NCBI GenBank assembly: GCA_021018815.1
Contig: JAITYX010000055.1
Coordinates: forward strand, 806,001-870,000
Direction of reading: 5' to 3'
DNA length: 64,000 bases
Source of the DNA: Talinum fruticosum
Lineage: Eukaryota; Streptophyta; Magnoliopsida; Caryophyllales; Talinaceae
The notes under the pieces are model-generated. The model ran no database searches, was not told the origin of the DNA, and saw only the letters and a list, made by a program, of their open reading frames with translations. Of this stretch, positions 48,630-64,000 are shown one piece after another. The stretch's first letter is position 1, and every line of letters starts with the position of its first letter. Both the position numbers and the translations under genes were made by a program.

Positions 48630-48860
48630 AATATCAAATTTGGATTAAAATTGGATTGGGTAAATTGATTATCGGATGAAACTTTTTGTTCGATATTCGA
48701 TTTATTCGGATAAGACAATTCGGATAAGCGTAAATTCGGATTGAAATTGGGTTTGGACAATAGAAATATAAAAATTTTATGTCCGAATTTAAAATTCGTA
48801 CAAAAAGTCTCACCAAACTCAATTTTTCGAGTCGGATAAATTTAAGTGATCGTGTCGGAT
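48630..48860. repeat. Dispersed repeat rich in TCCGAATT words, copy 2
   Basis: Same family and orientation as 34430-34700; both contain AAAATTTTATGT-CGAATTTAAAATTCG. Nothing gene-like is seen between here and 49500. Confidence 0.6.
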
Positions 48861-49504
48861 GAAATTTTACATATGCTATTTATTGGAGGAAGAGAAGTAG
48901 TGTTATAAATCATCACATCATCTCCCAATGCCAGTGCCAATGCAATTTCATGACCAAATGGACAAATTGAAAAAGCCTATGATATGTTAGACAACCCTAT
49001 TTTTATCAATCTCATGGCTTGGTTGTTTCGATTAGACAGCACCATATTGACATACATATCTTCCAACATGTGACCTCTATTTGGTTTGGTGCTTCTCTTT
49101 TAGAGATGGTTCCTTCTTGATTGGCCCCAAAGGGTGTGAGTTTGTGACCTTCACTTGATTGATGTGAAAACTTGGAGGACCCCCTTTTAACTCCTCAAGT
49201 TGTTTGACTACCTATCTCCTCAATTAAAACCCTCTCTCCTTCAATTTTATAATAATTCAACCAAATGACTCAAGCTCACATCTTAAACATGTCGTCTTGT
49301 TTTAGATCCAAAATCTGAATTATATATCAAATTGAACTAAATTTGATCCTAATTTCTCCCTCAAAGTTGCTTTTCTTTGTCAAAACATATTTAGTGGACT
49401 AAATATCAAATGATATAAAATTAATATGAACATATTATTATAACCTGAATCAACCTATGTGGCAAAGAAATCTTGTCAAGCTATACACTATTAAATCAAA
49501 GTTA

Positions 49505-49692
49505 GGCTATGTTCCATTCAATCGTAAGAAAAAGCTGTAAAGTTGTAAGCAATTGTATAAAGTTGTAAGGAGGTGTAAACAGTTGTAAGGAGTTGTAAAG
49601 TTAGTGATAAAAAATTATAAACAGTTATAGCAATTATAAGGAGTTGTAAGGAGTCTGTAAGATTGTAAGTTAAAATTAAATGTAACAATACC
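49505..49692. mobile_element. MITE-like element of the TTGTAAG family (d)
   Basis: It runs GGCTATGTTCCATTCAATCG to TAAAATTAAATGTAACAATACC, imperfect inverted ends around about a dozen TTGTAAGGAG-like subrepeats. Confidence 0.65.
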
Positions 49693-49830
49693 TTAATCCT
49701 ACTATTGTAACAAAAACCTATCAAGTTCAAAAATTTAATATTATATGCAACTTTACACTTAATACAAACATGTTGTACGAGAAAATGTCATTTACAAACA
49801 ATTATACCGAGTACATAACATATCAAATAA

Positions 49831-50106
49831 GGCATTGTTTAATTTAACTTTAACTTACAACCTTACAGACTCCTTACAACTTTTATAACTAATTTTATAA
49901 CTATATCACATCTCCTTATAATTGCTTACTCGCTCCTTGCTTGTTACTTACAACTTCTTACAGACTCCTTACAACTTTTATAACTAATTTTACAACTATA
50001 TTACATCTCCTTATAATTGCTTACTACTCCTTACTGTTACTTACAACTTCTTACACCTCCTTATAACTTTATATGTACATCTTCTTATAATTAAATGGAA
50101 CAAAGC
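49831..50106. mobile_element. MITE-like element of the TTGTAAG family (e), inverted
   Basis: It runs GGCATTGTTTAATTTAACTT to CTTATAATTAAATGGAACAAAGC, with an internal duplication of ACTCCTTACAACTTTTATAAC about 95 bases apart. Copies (d) and (e) face each other 140 bp apart and could form a larger hairpin. Confidence 0.65.
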
Positions 50107-50123
50107 ATATAAAACATTAATTT

Positions 50124-50363
50124 ATGTGTTTGGTAAACTAGCTTTTTGAAAAAGCTGTTTAGACATGAAACAATTAATTTGAGAAAGCAAATTCAACGAG
50201 CCTTTTGGAATTAGTTTTTGTCCTCCAATTTTGTAACAAACAATTAATTTTACCAAATACATTTTCTCAAAACAATTAATGTAAATTATTAACATGAAAT
50301 ACAAATAAATAACAACTAAAACCATCGAGTTAACAACAAACAGTTGATTGCCAAATAGAGCCA
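50124..50363. mobile_element. Probable MITE remnant, about 240 bp
   Basis: ATGTGTTTGGTAAAC at the left and TGATTGCCAAATAGAGCC at the right are weak inverted repeats of the TGTTTGG type. The interior has AACAATTAAT repeats. Non-coding. Confidence 0.45.
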
Positions 50364-50369
50364 ACGTTA

Positions 50370-53880
<3,511 letters not shown>

Positions 53881-54112
53881 ATTATTAATTATTACTGTAG
53901 TTGTAGGCAACTCGATTTTTGTCTCAGCCTCCGTTCACTCTCTCTCCTATCACGTGACCTCTCTCTCTCTCTCCCTCTCTGTGCTTGGAAAAGGGCAGAG
54001 AATTGAAAGAAAGAGATGAGATGAGATGAGGTGAGGGAGAGGGACCCCCTCCCTCCCAAACCCCCCACCCCCAAACCCAAAACCCCATTTTCTCTCTAGA
54101 TTCTCTCTCCTC

Positions 54113-54122
54113 TTTATATATT
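54113..54122 (+). promoter_or_regulatory. GIF1: TATA box of GIF1
   Basis: TTTATATATT after a CT-rich tract, about 210 bases before the start codon. It predicts a leader of about 180 bases containing no upstream ATG and a (GA)n run at 54298-54321 just before the start. Confidence 0.65.
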
Positions 54123-54328
54123 CCACTGTCTTCTCAGTGTCAATCCCTGTGGTTTTTAGAGTCTTCCAGTAGAGAGAGAAAGAGGGCATCTCTTTGTTTT
54201 GCAGATTAGCGCAGCTCTGCTATTTTCAGCGAGAGGAAGAGGGGGAAAAAGAGGATTAGCTAGAAAGTGTTTGTTTTTTTAAGGGTTTTTGATTGTAGAG
54301 AGAGAGAGAGAGAGAGAGAGATTGGGGG

Positions 54329-57300
54329 ATGCAGCAGCACCTGATGCAGATGCAGCCCATGATGGCAGCCTATTACTCCAACAACGTCACCACTGATCAT
54401 ATTCAACAGGTTTACCCCCACCCTCTTCTCTTGTTCTTTTCATCTAGCTTTGCCCTTTTCTTCTTAACTTGATACTTTCTCTCTTTTGCTTGATTTTTTG
54501 CCCCTTTTTTCCTTGTTGGGGGTGCAAAAATGCCCATTTCTGGTAAAGATGAGGGAAAAAGTGGGGCTTTTGTTGAAATAACACTTGAGTGATTGATTTA
54601 TTTTCAAGTCATGGAGCGGGTGTCTTCTTCTTTGGTTGTTCTGCAATCATTCTTTGAGTAGCTACCAAGTTTTGCTCTTGAAGGTTCCTTTATTTCCATA
54701 TTGATCTGGGTATTTCTTGCTATAAGATAACCTCTAACATGCAAAGAGATGATGTTAATTTGCTGTTATCTATTGTGTTATTTTGCTTCTATATGTTCTC
54801 ATGATATGTCTTTTACCTGGGTTCTTTTTGTTGCTATGTTGTTGTGCCTCTTGAATCTTGCTTGAATGGGTAGTTCCATTATCCTTAATTAAGAGTGATA
54901 TGATGAGAACACAAGAACTTGGATTTGGCAAACTTATTAGGACTCCCATTCTCATATAATAATGGAAAAAAACTCTTGATTAAGCACTTGAGAGTACCTT
55001 CTCTCTCACTGCAACCACCTAATGTGAATCCCACTTTGAATGAGTTCGAGCTCGGAGAAATCTAGATGTAGGCAGCATTATTACATATTTAAGTATAGGA
55101 ATATCTTCCCTCTAATTTCTTGTTTTACTTTTGTCTTTTTTTTTTGGGGGGTTGGGAGGTTGGGTTTCACCAAACCAAACTCATATCTTTCAAACATCAC
55201 TTTCATGTCACGGGTTATGGTCCTCTACACGTACGGTGTGTTCTCCCATAACTGGAATGATCGATAGGAAAGTGTATTGTTAATGTGTTGTTCCCCCTTT
55301 TGGCACTTCTGTGGATTATTCAAGCTATTTTGGCTCTTGTCTCACTGAGTTTATTTGCCAGTTCATCAGATTTTTAGGCAGGTAAGACTTTTCAATGCAA
55401 ACAGTCTGATCTTGCACGGTGCTTTGCTGATTAATTAATGAGCTTATTATATGCTAATCATTCTCCTCATTGTAATCAACTAAAGGCTAAAAAGTGGTAT
55501 TGATGTTTTTACCAAAAACAATCTTTGCGCCCTTTTTTCTTTTGTTTCTTTGTTTGGGGGGCTGGTTTGAGATCAAAATATGTAGTTTCTTACTTAAAAT
55601 CAAGATTAAGGGCCACTTAAGATGCCGATTAAAAAAATCCAAAAAAGGCAAAAAATGTAGGAACATTCTCCATATGACACTTTATCGATGCATGCAGTTA
55701 TAGAGAGGTTATTTCCGTTAGACTTTTTGTCAAAGTCACACCTGGTATTACTCTGTACATTATAGCTTAACTACTATTATATAGCTTGGTCCCCTAAAAA
55801 TTATGGAACGGGCTCACTTTCTTCCTTAACTTAGAAAAATTTCCCTACTGATTTTTCGTCCATTATGGAGCAACACTAAGCATTTCACTCTAGTGAAAAG
55901 TAGAATAACGTGGTCATTATTAGGAGGGCATTAGTTGTTCAAATGCTTACTATGTCTTTGCAATTTAATACTATCGCAGACTGGTAGTCAAAATTTGTGC
56001 GGGCCAAGCTAAGGCTAGGCAGTGCAAAATTCTCCTAGGCTCTAGTACCCTAGTACCAAACAGCTGTGTTGCACAAGATAGCTGATCAGTAAATGCTATC
56101 TGTTATTGCGATTCTCTCACATCCATTTAAAATCTGATGTTGAAGTAAGAGGTGCAGGTACTGGACACGTGTATGGTTGGGGAGTATGTAGGTACAGGGT
56201 GGCCCCTAGCCCTTCCATGACAAGGTCACTAGGGAAGTACTGTTTGGTTTTATTCACAGTTATCAGTATCGTAGATCTCCTCGTTCACAATATGGAAACA
56301 CAGTCTATTACTGTAGTTTGGGTCGGGAACGGGCGGTTGGATGATGGATTTCGAGTGGCCCTTGTAACTATTCCCTCCGCCCTTAGTTGCATTATATGTT
56401 TTGCAGTTTGACTCGCATTTTTGTGTGTCGTAAATGATGAAATAATAATACAATATGGAACGAAGGAAGTATTATTTTATTCTAAGGGTTGTTGTAAACA
56501 TGGAATAAAGCTGGCAAAGATAGTTATATCTAGCGGGTTTATTTTTGCATGTTACAAGCTTTTTGTGGTGAACAAATTTCTTCATCTTGGGTAAATATGC
56601 TGAAGAATGAAGATTCTTTGTAAGATAGATGATTTGACTGTTGATGAGAGAGGAATAGTGCACTAGCCACTATGGTTGCCTTTTGGCAGATTATTCAATT
56701 ATTTGGTAGTTCCTAGTGGTTATTATCTAGGAGAGGAAATTTATTTAAAAGAAAGACATGGTCTATGCTTTTGAGCACTAAAAGTGAGAACAGTTCAGCA
56801 GGCCCAGTACTGTACTTTGTGGTAGACCAAACAATTAGGGCTATATATTCTAAATTCTCAAATGTTGGGCTATAATCTCATGTCAACTCTTTCAGCTGGA
56901 GCATAACATGCCTAGCTGTTTAAAGAACACTCCTGTATGATAAAAGTTCTTGCAATAAAGCTCCCAAGAAAAAAGTACTTTCATGTAAAAATCCTTAATA
57001 TGCTGGGCTTTTGTGTTTTAATGATCATTCGGTTTCCGTCATAGTAATTTCATACCAGTGCGTTTTAATGCTGGTGCTCCTCCGCTGTGTATTATTATCT
57101 TTCCGAATAATTTGTTGATTTAGAATCTTCCGTATTGTTGTATCTCCCTTGTAGACATCTCTTTGCTTGTCAGTTTTTGAACCAGGCATCTACAATGCAA
57201 ATACATAAGATTAGTGCTTGTATTGGTACATGGATTCAGTTGTAATTAGAAGTTTCCAATAATCTTTTGAATTGCATAAGGTATGTGGGTGCTAGGGGGC

Positions 57301-59897
57301 AACCCTTAGGAGATATTTTGAATACATTGGACCTAAACCCGCCGCATTAGTACCCCATAGACTCCCAACCAAAAGAACTGTGGGGCTTCCATGGTTTGAA
57401 ACTGAGGAGCTCAATGGCAGATTTAGAAATTCTAAAAAGGGTCTATGTATAAAGGATAATCATTTATTAGTCTCCATGTGCTTAGGAATATCTTAGTCAA
57501 TTCACTAAGAACTCACTGCTTATGGTGCCAATGAGGCTAGTCTTCCGCCATTCACATATAGAAGAATCCCCACCATTATTGGTAACTTTTAATTATAACT
57601 GGTTTTCTTTCTCTTTTAGACTAATAACTAGCCTAAAAACATTCTTAATCATCATGAAATCTGTATCAATCACTCTGCAAACTAGCTGCCTTGAGTACTG
57701 CACCAGCTTTGATAATACGTGTTTTTAGATGTCTTAATAGTATGTTTTGGCTCCTAGCCTTGGATCCCTCTTTTTGCTTGCCTTTTCAGGCAGCTAGGTT
57801 GTCATCTTTCTTTGTGCTTGGACCACACACGAAAGGGAGAATAAAGAGAACAGAAAGGGGTAGGATGGAAGAGATCCTTATTACCATAATCATTGAAGTA
57901 TAGCAAATTTGGAGCCCACTGGTGCTAAGGTCAAGTGTGGGCTCCTTAATAGGGTCTCCAGTTATACAGTCCTTTTTGCCACTATCTGAAGACAGTTTGC
58001 CTTTTCGGATGACAGCCAGGGCCGATTTTTTCCCTCAACCGATTTCCTGTAGATACATGTTCAACCATCATGACATCTTTTTGTGTCATATCTTTTCTTA
58101 TTCCTGTTTCCTGGTCAAAATTTCTCTGTGCTTGACCCTCATCTCCACTAGTTTATGTTATGAGGCATTGGCATTGTTTTGAGAATTTTTGTGTTTTTCA
58201 GTTCCTAACATGGTACTTGAGGTGAAATGAAATGTCCTAGTAATATTGCAACTAGAAGAAGCAAATGGGTTAGTTTTTCCTCGTAAAATTTGGGAGGTTA
58301 AGGCTAGAATATTCATGACATATCTTTTTGTATTCTCATCTCTTTATGCATTTGTTTTGTTCTTTGGTCGTCTACAGAGGGATTATCCAACAGCCCTTTG
58401 TTTAGAAATGTAATGTACTTCCAGCCGTCTTAGCCAAACAATCCTGTTTATAGCTGTGATACTGATGCAATTGATATTTATATCGCACTTGTTTGAGCTT
58501 CTGTTTTTAAATTTCTTTCCAAAGCTGTCATGCATTTATCTCAGGATGCTCTTGAATGATGTTTCTAGATCTCCTTGTTAATTTACATGTAATCATACTA
58601 AATACGCAGCTATTACAGTATATCTTGAGGCGGTTGTACTGTTGTGTGTGTAAAATGAGTCATGTTATGTTAATCATAGCTTGTATTAGAATTTTTTTAA
58701 AAAGTAAAGTAGCCGCAGAAGTTCATAGTTGCATAGTATGAGGTTTAACAATGCTCAATGTGCTGAAAAGACGTGCAGTGACTGCATTCATACTTATTAC
58801 TCGATAAAATTTTGTTTGGAACTGACCGCTTCTAATCATATGAATTTCACACATCTTTATGAATCTTTGCAGTACTTGGATGAGAACAAGTCACTGATTC
58901 TGAAGATTGTAGAAAGCCAGAATTCAGGGAAGCTGAACGAGTGTGCAGAGTAAGTATGATTTGTGAATTTGAACGTTGTCAAGATGTGAATATTCTGTCG
59001 TGTTTTCACATTTCATGTTATTTGATTGGTTATTGATTTATTTTAAGGCTGACTTCGAGGATATTTTTCTCAGCATGTCTAGAGTTTTTCATTTTGTCAT
59101 ATAACATTCAAAAGGGAGCATATATATTTATCAGAGAAAAGGAAAAAAACGGAAAGAAATGCTGCTGATTGTTATACACATGCTTATAACTGTTGTAGGA
59201 ACCAAGCTAGACTGCAGCGAAACCTGATGTACCTGGCTGCAATTGCTGATTCTCAACCCCAGCCAGCAACTATGCACTCACAGGTAAAATAACATCCAAT
59301 TTATATCGGCTTTGTTCATTTCATCCTGAAACTTTCCAATTTGTAGATTCCTGAACTTTTCATCAACTCGGAAACTTCCTGTCTGTAGATTCCTGAGCAA
59401 GTCGTTACTTGCTCTTTGCTGCACTTTTTGATCCAATTCCCCCCTGGGGATTTGTCTATTTCATGTGAACTAGTTGTAAATCTGAATATTCTAATAAAAT
59501 GCAGTTCCCACCGAGTGGTATCATGCAGTCAAGTGCACATTACATGCAGCAGCCGCAGCAATCTCAGTCGATGACACCTCAAGCTCTAATGGCAGCACGC
59601 TCTTCCATGCTGTACAGCCAGCAGGCATATTCAGCCCTTCAGCAAACCCAAACTCTGCACAACCAAATGGGCATGAGCATGAGCATGAGCTCAGCCCCTA
59701 CCTCGGGCCTCAACATGCTTCAGGGGGACCCACACAGTGCTGCTGGGAGCAGTAGCAGCAGCATGCTCGGAGTTGGAGGAGGGTACTCCGATTTTGCACG
59801 TGCTGGAGGCAAGCAGGACATCGGGAGCCTTGAAGGGCGTTCTGGTAATTCTGGAGATGGCGGTGAGGCACTCTACTTGAAGTCTGGTGATGAGTAA
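54329..59897 (+). CDS. GIF1: GRF-interacting factor 1 / ANGUSTIFOLIA3 co-activator
   Basis: Four coding exons: 54329-54409, 58873-58949, 59199-59283 and 59505-59897, giving 211 residues (Arabidopsis GIF1 is about the same length). The start MQQHLMQMQPMMAAYY is typical of the family. The SSXT/SNH domain spans roughly residues 15-80 (YLDENKSLILKIVESQNSGK, ENQARLQRNLMYLAAIADSQ) and binds the QLQ domain of GRF transcription factors. The rest is a Gln/Met/Gly-rich activation region ending ALYLKSGDE, like GIF1 rather than GIF2/3. The protein is nuclear and recruits SWI/SNF remodellers to promote cell division in leaves and floral organs. All splice sites are GT-AG and frames join cleanly. The first intron is unusually long (4.46 kb). 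It ends tail-to-tail with a VQ gene about 0.75 kb away. Confidence 0.95.
54410..58872 (+). other. GIF1: GIF1 intron 1 (4.46 kb)
   Basis: Donor CAG|GTTTAC, acceptor TTTGCAG|TACTTGG. It lies after codon 27 and before the SNH core. T-rich, with no recognisable gene or intact transposon; several short ORFs (for example at 56106, 57522 and 57922) have no family features. Long first introns in plant growth regulators often carry regulatory sites, but none was identified here. Confidence 0.85.
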
Positions 59898-60240
59898 GGA
59901 GAGGTGATCGATGGATCTGGTGAGTAAAAGTTAGATTTCGGCTTTTTAGGAGGGGAAAAAGGTAGTGAAGGAAGTACTTGTAGGAAAACATGGCGAAAGA
60001 TGGTTTACGAAAGGCGCTGCTTAAAGGACTAAAATTTTTTCTGGGTGTTAAACAATGTGAGTTTTCACTCACAAAACTCTCTGGTTTGGTTCTTTTAAGT
60101 GGTGAGACTCTGCATCTCAGAGTAGCTTTATCATGTAAATTTGTAGGGTTCTTAAACTATCCTGTGCTGTCTCTATCAGTTCGATGCTTATCATAGGCCT
60201 TTTGCGGTTCTGGTGTTCTAAAGCATTTGCATTTGCATAG
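59898..60240 (+). other. GIF1: GIF1 3' UTR
   Basis: Non-coding sequence after the TAA stop; the poly(A) site is not obvious. From about 60280 to 60640 there is only repeat-like AT-rich sequence. Confidence 0.5.
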
Positions 60241-60640
60241 TTTTGTTGGCATGCTCATCAAATTTGTGGCTATATGGGTATGCATGAAATGGCAAAATTA
60301 ACCCATACTTGATTATCCAAGTCGAAATTGTAATCTACTTGAAAATGGGTTAACGAGGCCTGAAACAAGACCAAACACAATTATAGTCATGCAGAACCGA
60401 TAAGGAACTGACTTGTAACGGACCTGAGCAAAATTTGGATATTTTCCTGACAAAGTTTGATTAATGTATATCAATACTAGTGGGGGCTAAAAACCCAAAC
60501 TTGAAATGACCTAATGTATTCTAGTAGGAATATTCAACAAGCCTGTGTTGAAGAACTTCACTTGAAAACTAACTACACTTGGACAACCCATTCATTGTCC
60601 AGGTCTAGTTGGGCAAATTCAACTATTTGACGAATATGTA

Positions 60641-60966
60641 CTATGAATTCCTTGAGAAATTTCTCAATATTTCATTGAGCTCTGAGAAGCTTAAACTGTT
60701 ACCTAAGGAACAATTTATGCTCACATTTTCTTCCTCAATGCCAAAAACATCATTAGGGTTTCCACGATCAGAAACTCTGTTTTTCTGGGCAGCATTTGCT
60801 TTTTTCCCAGAGAAGGGCCAGGATTGTCTGAGCTCTTGCCTGTGAGTTCTTGAACAACTGCTTTGAACTCTGACTCATTGTTGGCTTTCACCATGATTGG
60901 GTTGGATATGTATTTCACTTTGATTGGCTCCTTTCCTTTTCTCTTGTGCTGGTTGTTAACATTCAT
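60641..60966 (-). pseudogene. VQ-motif protein (SIB1/sigma-factor-binding type), one frame break
   Basis: The ATG at 60966 opens MNVNNQHKRKGKEPIKVKYI, then SNPIMVKA and the VQ motif FKAVVQELTG at residues 34-43. The KVKYISNP block before the VQ motif is the hallmark of SIB1/SIB2-type VQ proteins, which bind WRKY33 and plastid sigma factors and act in defence. The open frame runs on to 60721 with an unlike, Met/Leu-rich tail. One base further along, after the A6 run (60800-60805), another frame reads NRVSDRGNPNDVFGIEEE and ends at 60643-60641, giving about 108 residues. That acidic, Asn-rich tail suits the family better, so a one-base deletion in the A-run is likely. No intron, as usual for this group. 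Confidence 0.75.
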
Positions 60967-60969
60967 GAT

Positions 60970-61795
60970 TGGCTAAACACAGCAAGAGATTGAGTACAGT
61001 AGGAGAGAGAATGGAATGAATTAGTTGATCAATGGGTGGTGAGATTTGGGTATAAATTTGGAATTGAAAAAGGTGATTTTTGAAGAGGAAGGGAAGTCAC
61101 GGACAGTGATGGAATAGAAAAGTAAGGACAGAAGGAGAAGAATAGGAAGCAGGTGAGTGGTTGAAGCTGCCCAAGTTGGAAAAGTCTCTTCTAAATTGGA
61201 GGGCAGATAAAATTAATGTTTTCTAAATTGTCTGCTCACATCTAGGCTTTAGCTCTTAAGCATGGTTATTAGAGGTTTCAAGAAGCTTATAATAATAAAG
61301 GTTGGATGTTGCCTCCTTAACCGACGATTAGTATGTTCCCCACCAAGGTTCGAATCTTCGGGGCTTGCATTTTTCTCGTGGAATTCGAGGATATTAACAA
61401 ACTATGATTTCTGTTAGATCTTAGGTTGATTGTGTGCTTCCCGCTTTCCCTTGCTCATGATCAGCCTACCAGGACTAGACCAGTATTGGATCCAAGTAAA
61501 GGGGTTCCACTTAGCTTCATCGCCCTTATGATCCCTACCTCATTAGCTCAAGATTTCTTGTTCTTTTCTTTGCTTTCCTTCCTTCCCTATTCACCAAGTA
61601 CCTTCCCCTACCCTGTGTGGTATTCAAACACAGTGGGCGTGAATAAATTGACTCTGGAATTGAACTTTAGTTCATTGTCCAGTTGAAATTATGTCCAACC
61701 TTATTGGCAAGGAACCCTATAAGTCTTGGAAATAAATTTTTTTGGACAAGGATGACCTTTTTCTATATCTTTTATTTTCATAACTCTGTCTTAAA
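60970..61795. other. Upstream region of the VQ gene, no other gene seen
   Basis: The promoter side of the minus-strand VQ gene. A stretch at about 61300-61375 (CCTCCTTAACCGACG, then AAGGTTCGAATCTTCGG) resembles plant dispersed repeats with a B-box-like GGTTCGAATC, but it does not fold as a tRNA. Confidence 0.45.
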
Positions 61796-61798
61796 CCC

Positions 61799-61952
61799 TG
61801 CTCCATTTACTTTTAACTTACAACTTTACAACTTCTCACAAATCATTATAGATGCTTACGACTCCTTACAATTTTTCATAACTAACTTTACAACTATCTT
61901 CTTACCCTTTTCCTTACAACTCCTTACAATTCCTTATAACCTTACGGCTCGA
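61799..61952. mobile_element. MITE-like element of the TTGTAAG family (f), inverted
   Basis: It runs CTCCATTTACTTTTAACTTAC to CTTACGGCTCGATATG, with TTACAACTCCTTACAAT-type subrepeats. Degenerate ends. Confidence 0.55.
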
Positions 61953-64000
61953 TATGTTTTTTGTTCTATTTTTTACATTAGTTAGCTAGTTAATCAACTT
62001 TTGTAAAATGTCACAACTCTTTTAGATTGAGGGTTTATACTTTTCTTCTTAATATCCTATTTATGGTATGAATAATTTAATATCCACAACTAACTATGTA
62101 AATTGGTGTGCGTGTGTTAAATACAGGTAAGTATATTGCAGTTCAGGTAAAATACAAGTCCATTATATTTTAGATTTTTGTAAAATATAGGTGGTCGTAT
62201 ATTGGATTATATGGGTTTTATGTCGATCCAAGCTGGTTAAGAGTGCCTTTTTAATAAGTTGTTTTTCTTTTATCAATTATTAAAACTTGATATATTTTTT
62301 GCTTGAAATTGCCTATAATTCTAGAAAAAGTGTAATATTTGTATTTTCTGAAAACAATATAAAAAATATTCAAAACTTTCATTATTATATTTATGTGAGA
62401 ACCCCGATGAGTTGAGCGAGCTGACCCGTTTAAATAATACCGGTGAAAGGTTAGGTTAATAATGAGTCTGGATAATAATGAGTTGTTCTATTAATGATTC
62501 TTTTAAGGTTTTGATGTTTAATTTGCCTTTTCTATTATAATAAGAAGATTTTTATTGATATTTACTCTATTTTAAAACATATCGAGAAAAGGTCGACATA
62601 GGTTGGCTCAATTGACCTATTTTATTCATTAGGAAAAATTTAACTCCATTTTAACCTCGACCCACTACCTATCCTCAACGATATCAAATAAATGAAAAAT
62701 TAGAGATTTATAATAATTTTTTTAATTATATCATCAAAATTTCACATCATTATAGTAAAAAGTATATTATTTAAGATGTGACTTGACATATTCACTTCAC
62801 TAAAATACAACAATTATAACTTATACATTTTAAATATATTCATATATCATCCCATTTGAATCCATACATATTTTATTGAGATTTTAGTAAGTATAGTTTT
62901 TATATACAATATTTTTTATGAGAAAGAAGTTGAGAATGAAAATAGTATTGCAGTGTTCGTTTATAAATAATTGCAATAACTATGTAACGTCTCCAAATAA
63001 TGTGTTATAATAAATAACTATTACTTAAAGAGTGATAAAGTGAAAAGAAAATTATATAATAGATATAAAATATTCAATCAACAAATCACAAAGTTGTAAT
63101 TATTATTTTTATTGCCCTCATCCAATGGGTTGAACGGGTTTGAGTTAGACTCGACTCGTTAGTTTGCAGATTTTTCAAGTTTGAGTAAAAAAAAAATCAT
63201 TTCAAAACCCAAAACTTTCGGACAGATTAGAGTTAGATTTACGAGTCGGGTTAATTTTTATCAGGTTTATCCACAACTGTTATCTACATAAATTTATATG
63301 TCCCAAATAATTTGAATTATTTCATTTATTCCTAGTCTTCTTTTATTTGCAACACATTGAAATTTTCAATCTTCTGCACTCCTTCCGACTCTTTTTCATT
63401 TGCAACTCGTTGGAAATTTCAACCCTTCCAATTCCTCCTTATTCCTTTCAGAAAAATTTCACTCCGTTCTACTTCTTCCCATTTCCCACTCAAAAAAGGC
63501 CCTCAAGCGAAATTTTTGGATCCACTAAAATTTGAATATTTTAAATATTTCTTACTCGAAAAAGACTTTGATATCATATTAAGAGCAATTTCAACTAAAA
63601 TTTACGTTAGTAATTGAAAATTTATAAAATGTTTCACATAATAGCAGATTCAGATGATAGCTTTTGGTAAAAGATATCATAAAAGGCAAATTTTTGACAA
63701 ATTCAAATGATAGAGAAAAAGAGGTCGTCACCGAGAAAAAACATCTTTAAAAAACAAAAGAAGAATTTGTCCCTCCAATATTCAAATCCTCCAATATAGT
63801 GTCATTTAGAAATTGTCCTGGAATGTTTTTTTTTTAATTTTTATTTCATCCAAAAATTTTTTACTCATTGTTAATAAAATGGCCGAAGTTAATTTCATAG
63901 CTATCCTCATATTATACTCCTTACATCACCATATTGTACACTTGTAGTCTATATTATACAATTTATTTTTAATATCACATCATGTCTTAAAACTTATGGT
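61953..64000. other. Intergenic to window end, no gene seen
   Basis: AT-rich and non-coding on both strands. Words such as GAGCTGACCCG (about 62418) and GAACGGGTTTGAGTT (about 63132) recall degenerate plant repeats. Short open frames at 63347-63617 show no family features. Confidence 0.5.

Noticed and set aside
56106..58182. Several 60-100 residue ORFs inside GIF1 intron 1
   Set aside because: They lack family features, leaders or splice sites and lie within a well-supported intron.
61300..61375. tRNA-like B box (GGTTCGAATC)
   Set aside because: No acceptor stem, D arm or anticodon arm can be drawn around it.

Overview
The window is nuclear DNA of a flowering plant, most likely a eudicot. 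It is AT-rich, has spliced genes with GT-AG introns, plant-type nuclear tRNA-Phe genes, Ty1/copia and Mutator-like debris, many small inverted-repeat elements and long (TA)n tracts. Nothing prokaryotic is present. I cannot name the species.

Layout. 1-10.4 kb is a transposon nest: the downstream part of an LTR, a truncated minus-strand Ty1/copia element with its 5' LTR, a pair of dispersed repeats, and a decayed Mutator-like transposase region. A MITE sits inside a (TA)n microsatellite at 10.5-11.0 kb. 11.3-23.5 kb is a KH-domain RNA-binding protein gene (FLK type, plus strand, six coding exons and probably a leader intron). 24.4-27.7 kb is a receptor-like protein gene of the LRR/Ve/Cf class on the minus strand, convergent with FLK and interrupted by three one-base frame breaks. 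30.1 kb carries a tiny one-pass membrane protein gene, also frame-broken. 31.2-38.9 kb holds three decayed copies of a cassette made of a tRNA-Phe gene and a small secreted-peptide gene; only the last peptide gene is intact. 39-53.8 kb is gene-free and packed with MITE-like elements. 53.9-60.2 kb is the transcriptional co-activator gene GIF1/AN3 (four coding exons, 4.46 kb first intron). A VQ-motif gene (SIB type, minus strand, frame-broken) lies tail-to-tail with it at 60.6-61.0 kb. 61-64 kb is repeat-rich and gene-free.

The genes do not form a pathway; they are ordinary single plant genes. FLK acts on RNA in flowering-time control, GIF1 works with GRF transcription factors in leaf growth, and the receptor-like protein, the VQ protein and the secreted peptide are of types often linked to immunity or signalling. 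The points most worth a second look are the tRNA-Phe/peptide cassette array, five one-base breaks in three otherwise well-preserved genes (real decay, or homopolymer errors in the assembly), and an early stop that removes a recognisable Gly/Tyr-rich tail from FLK.
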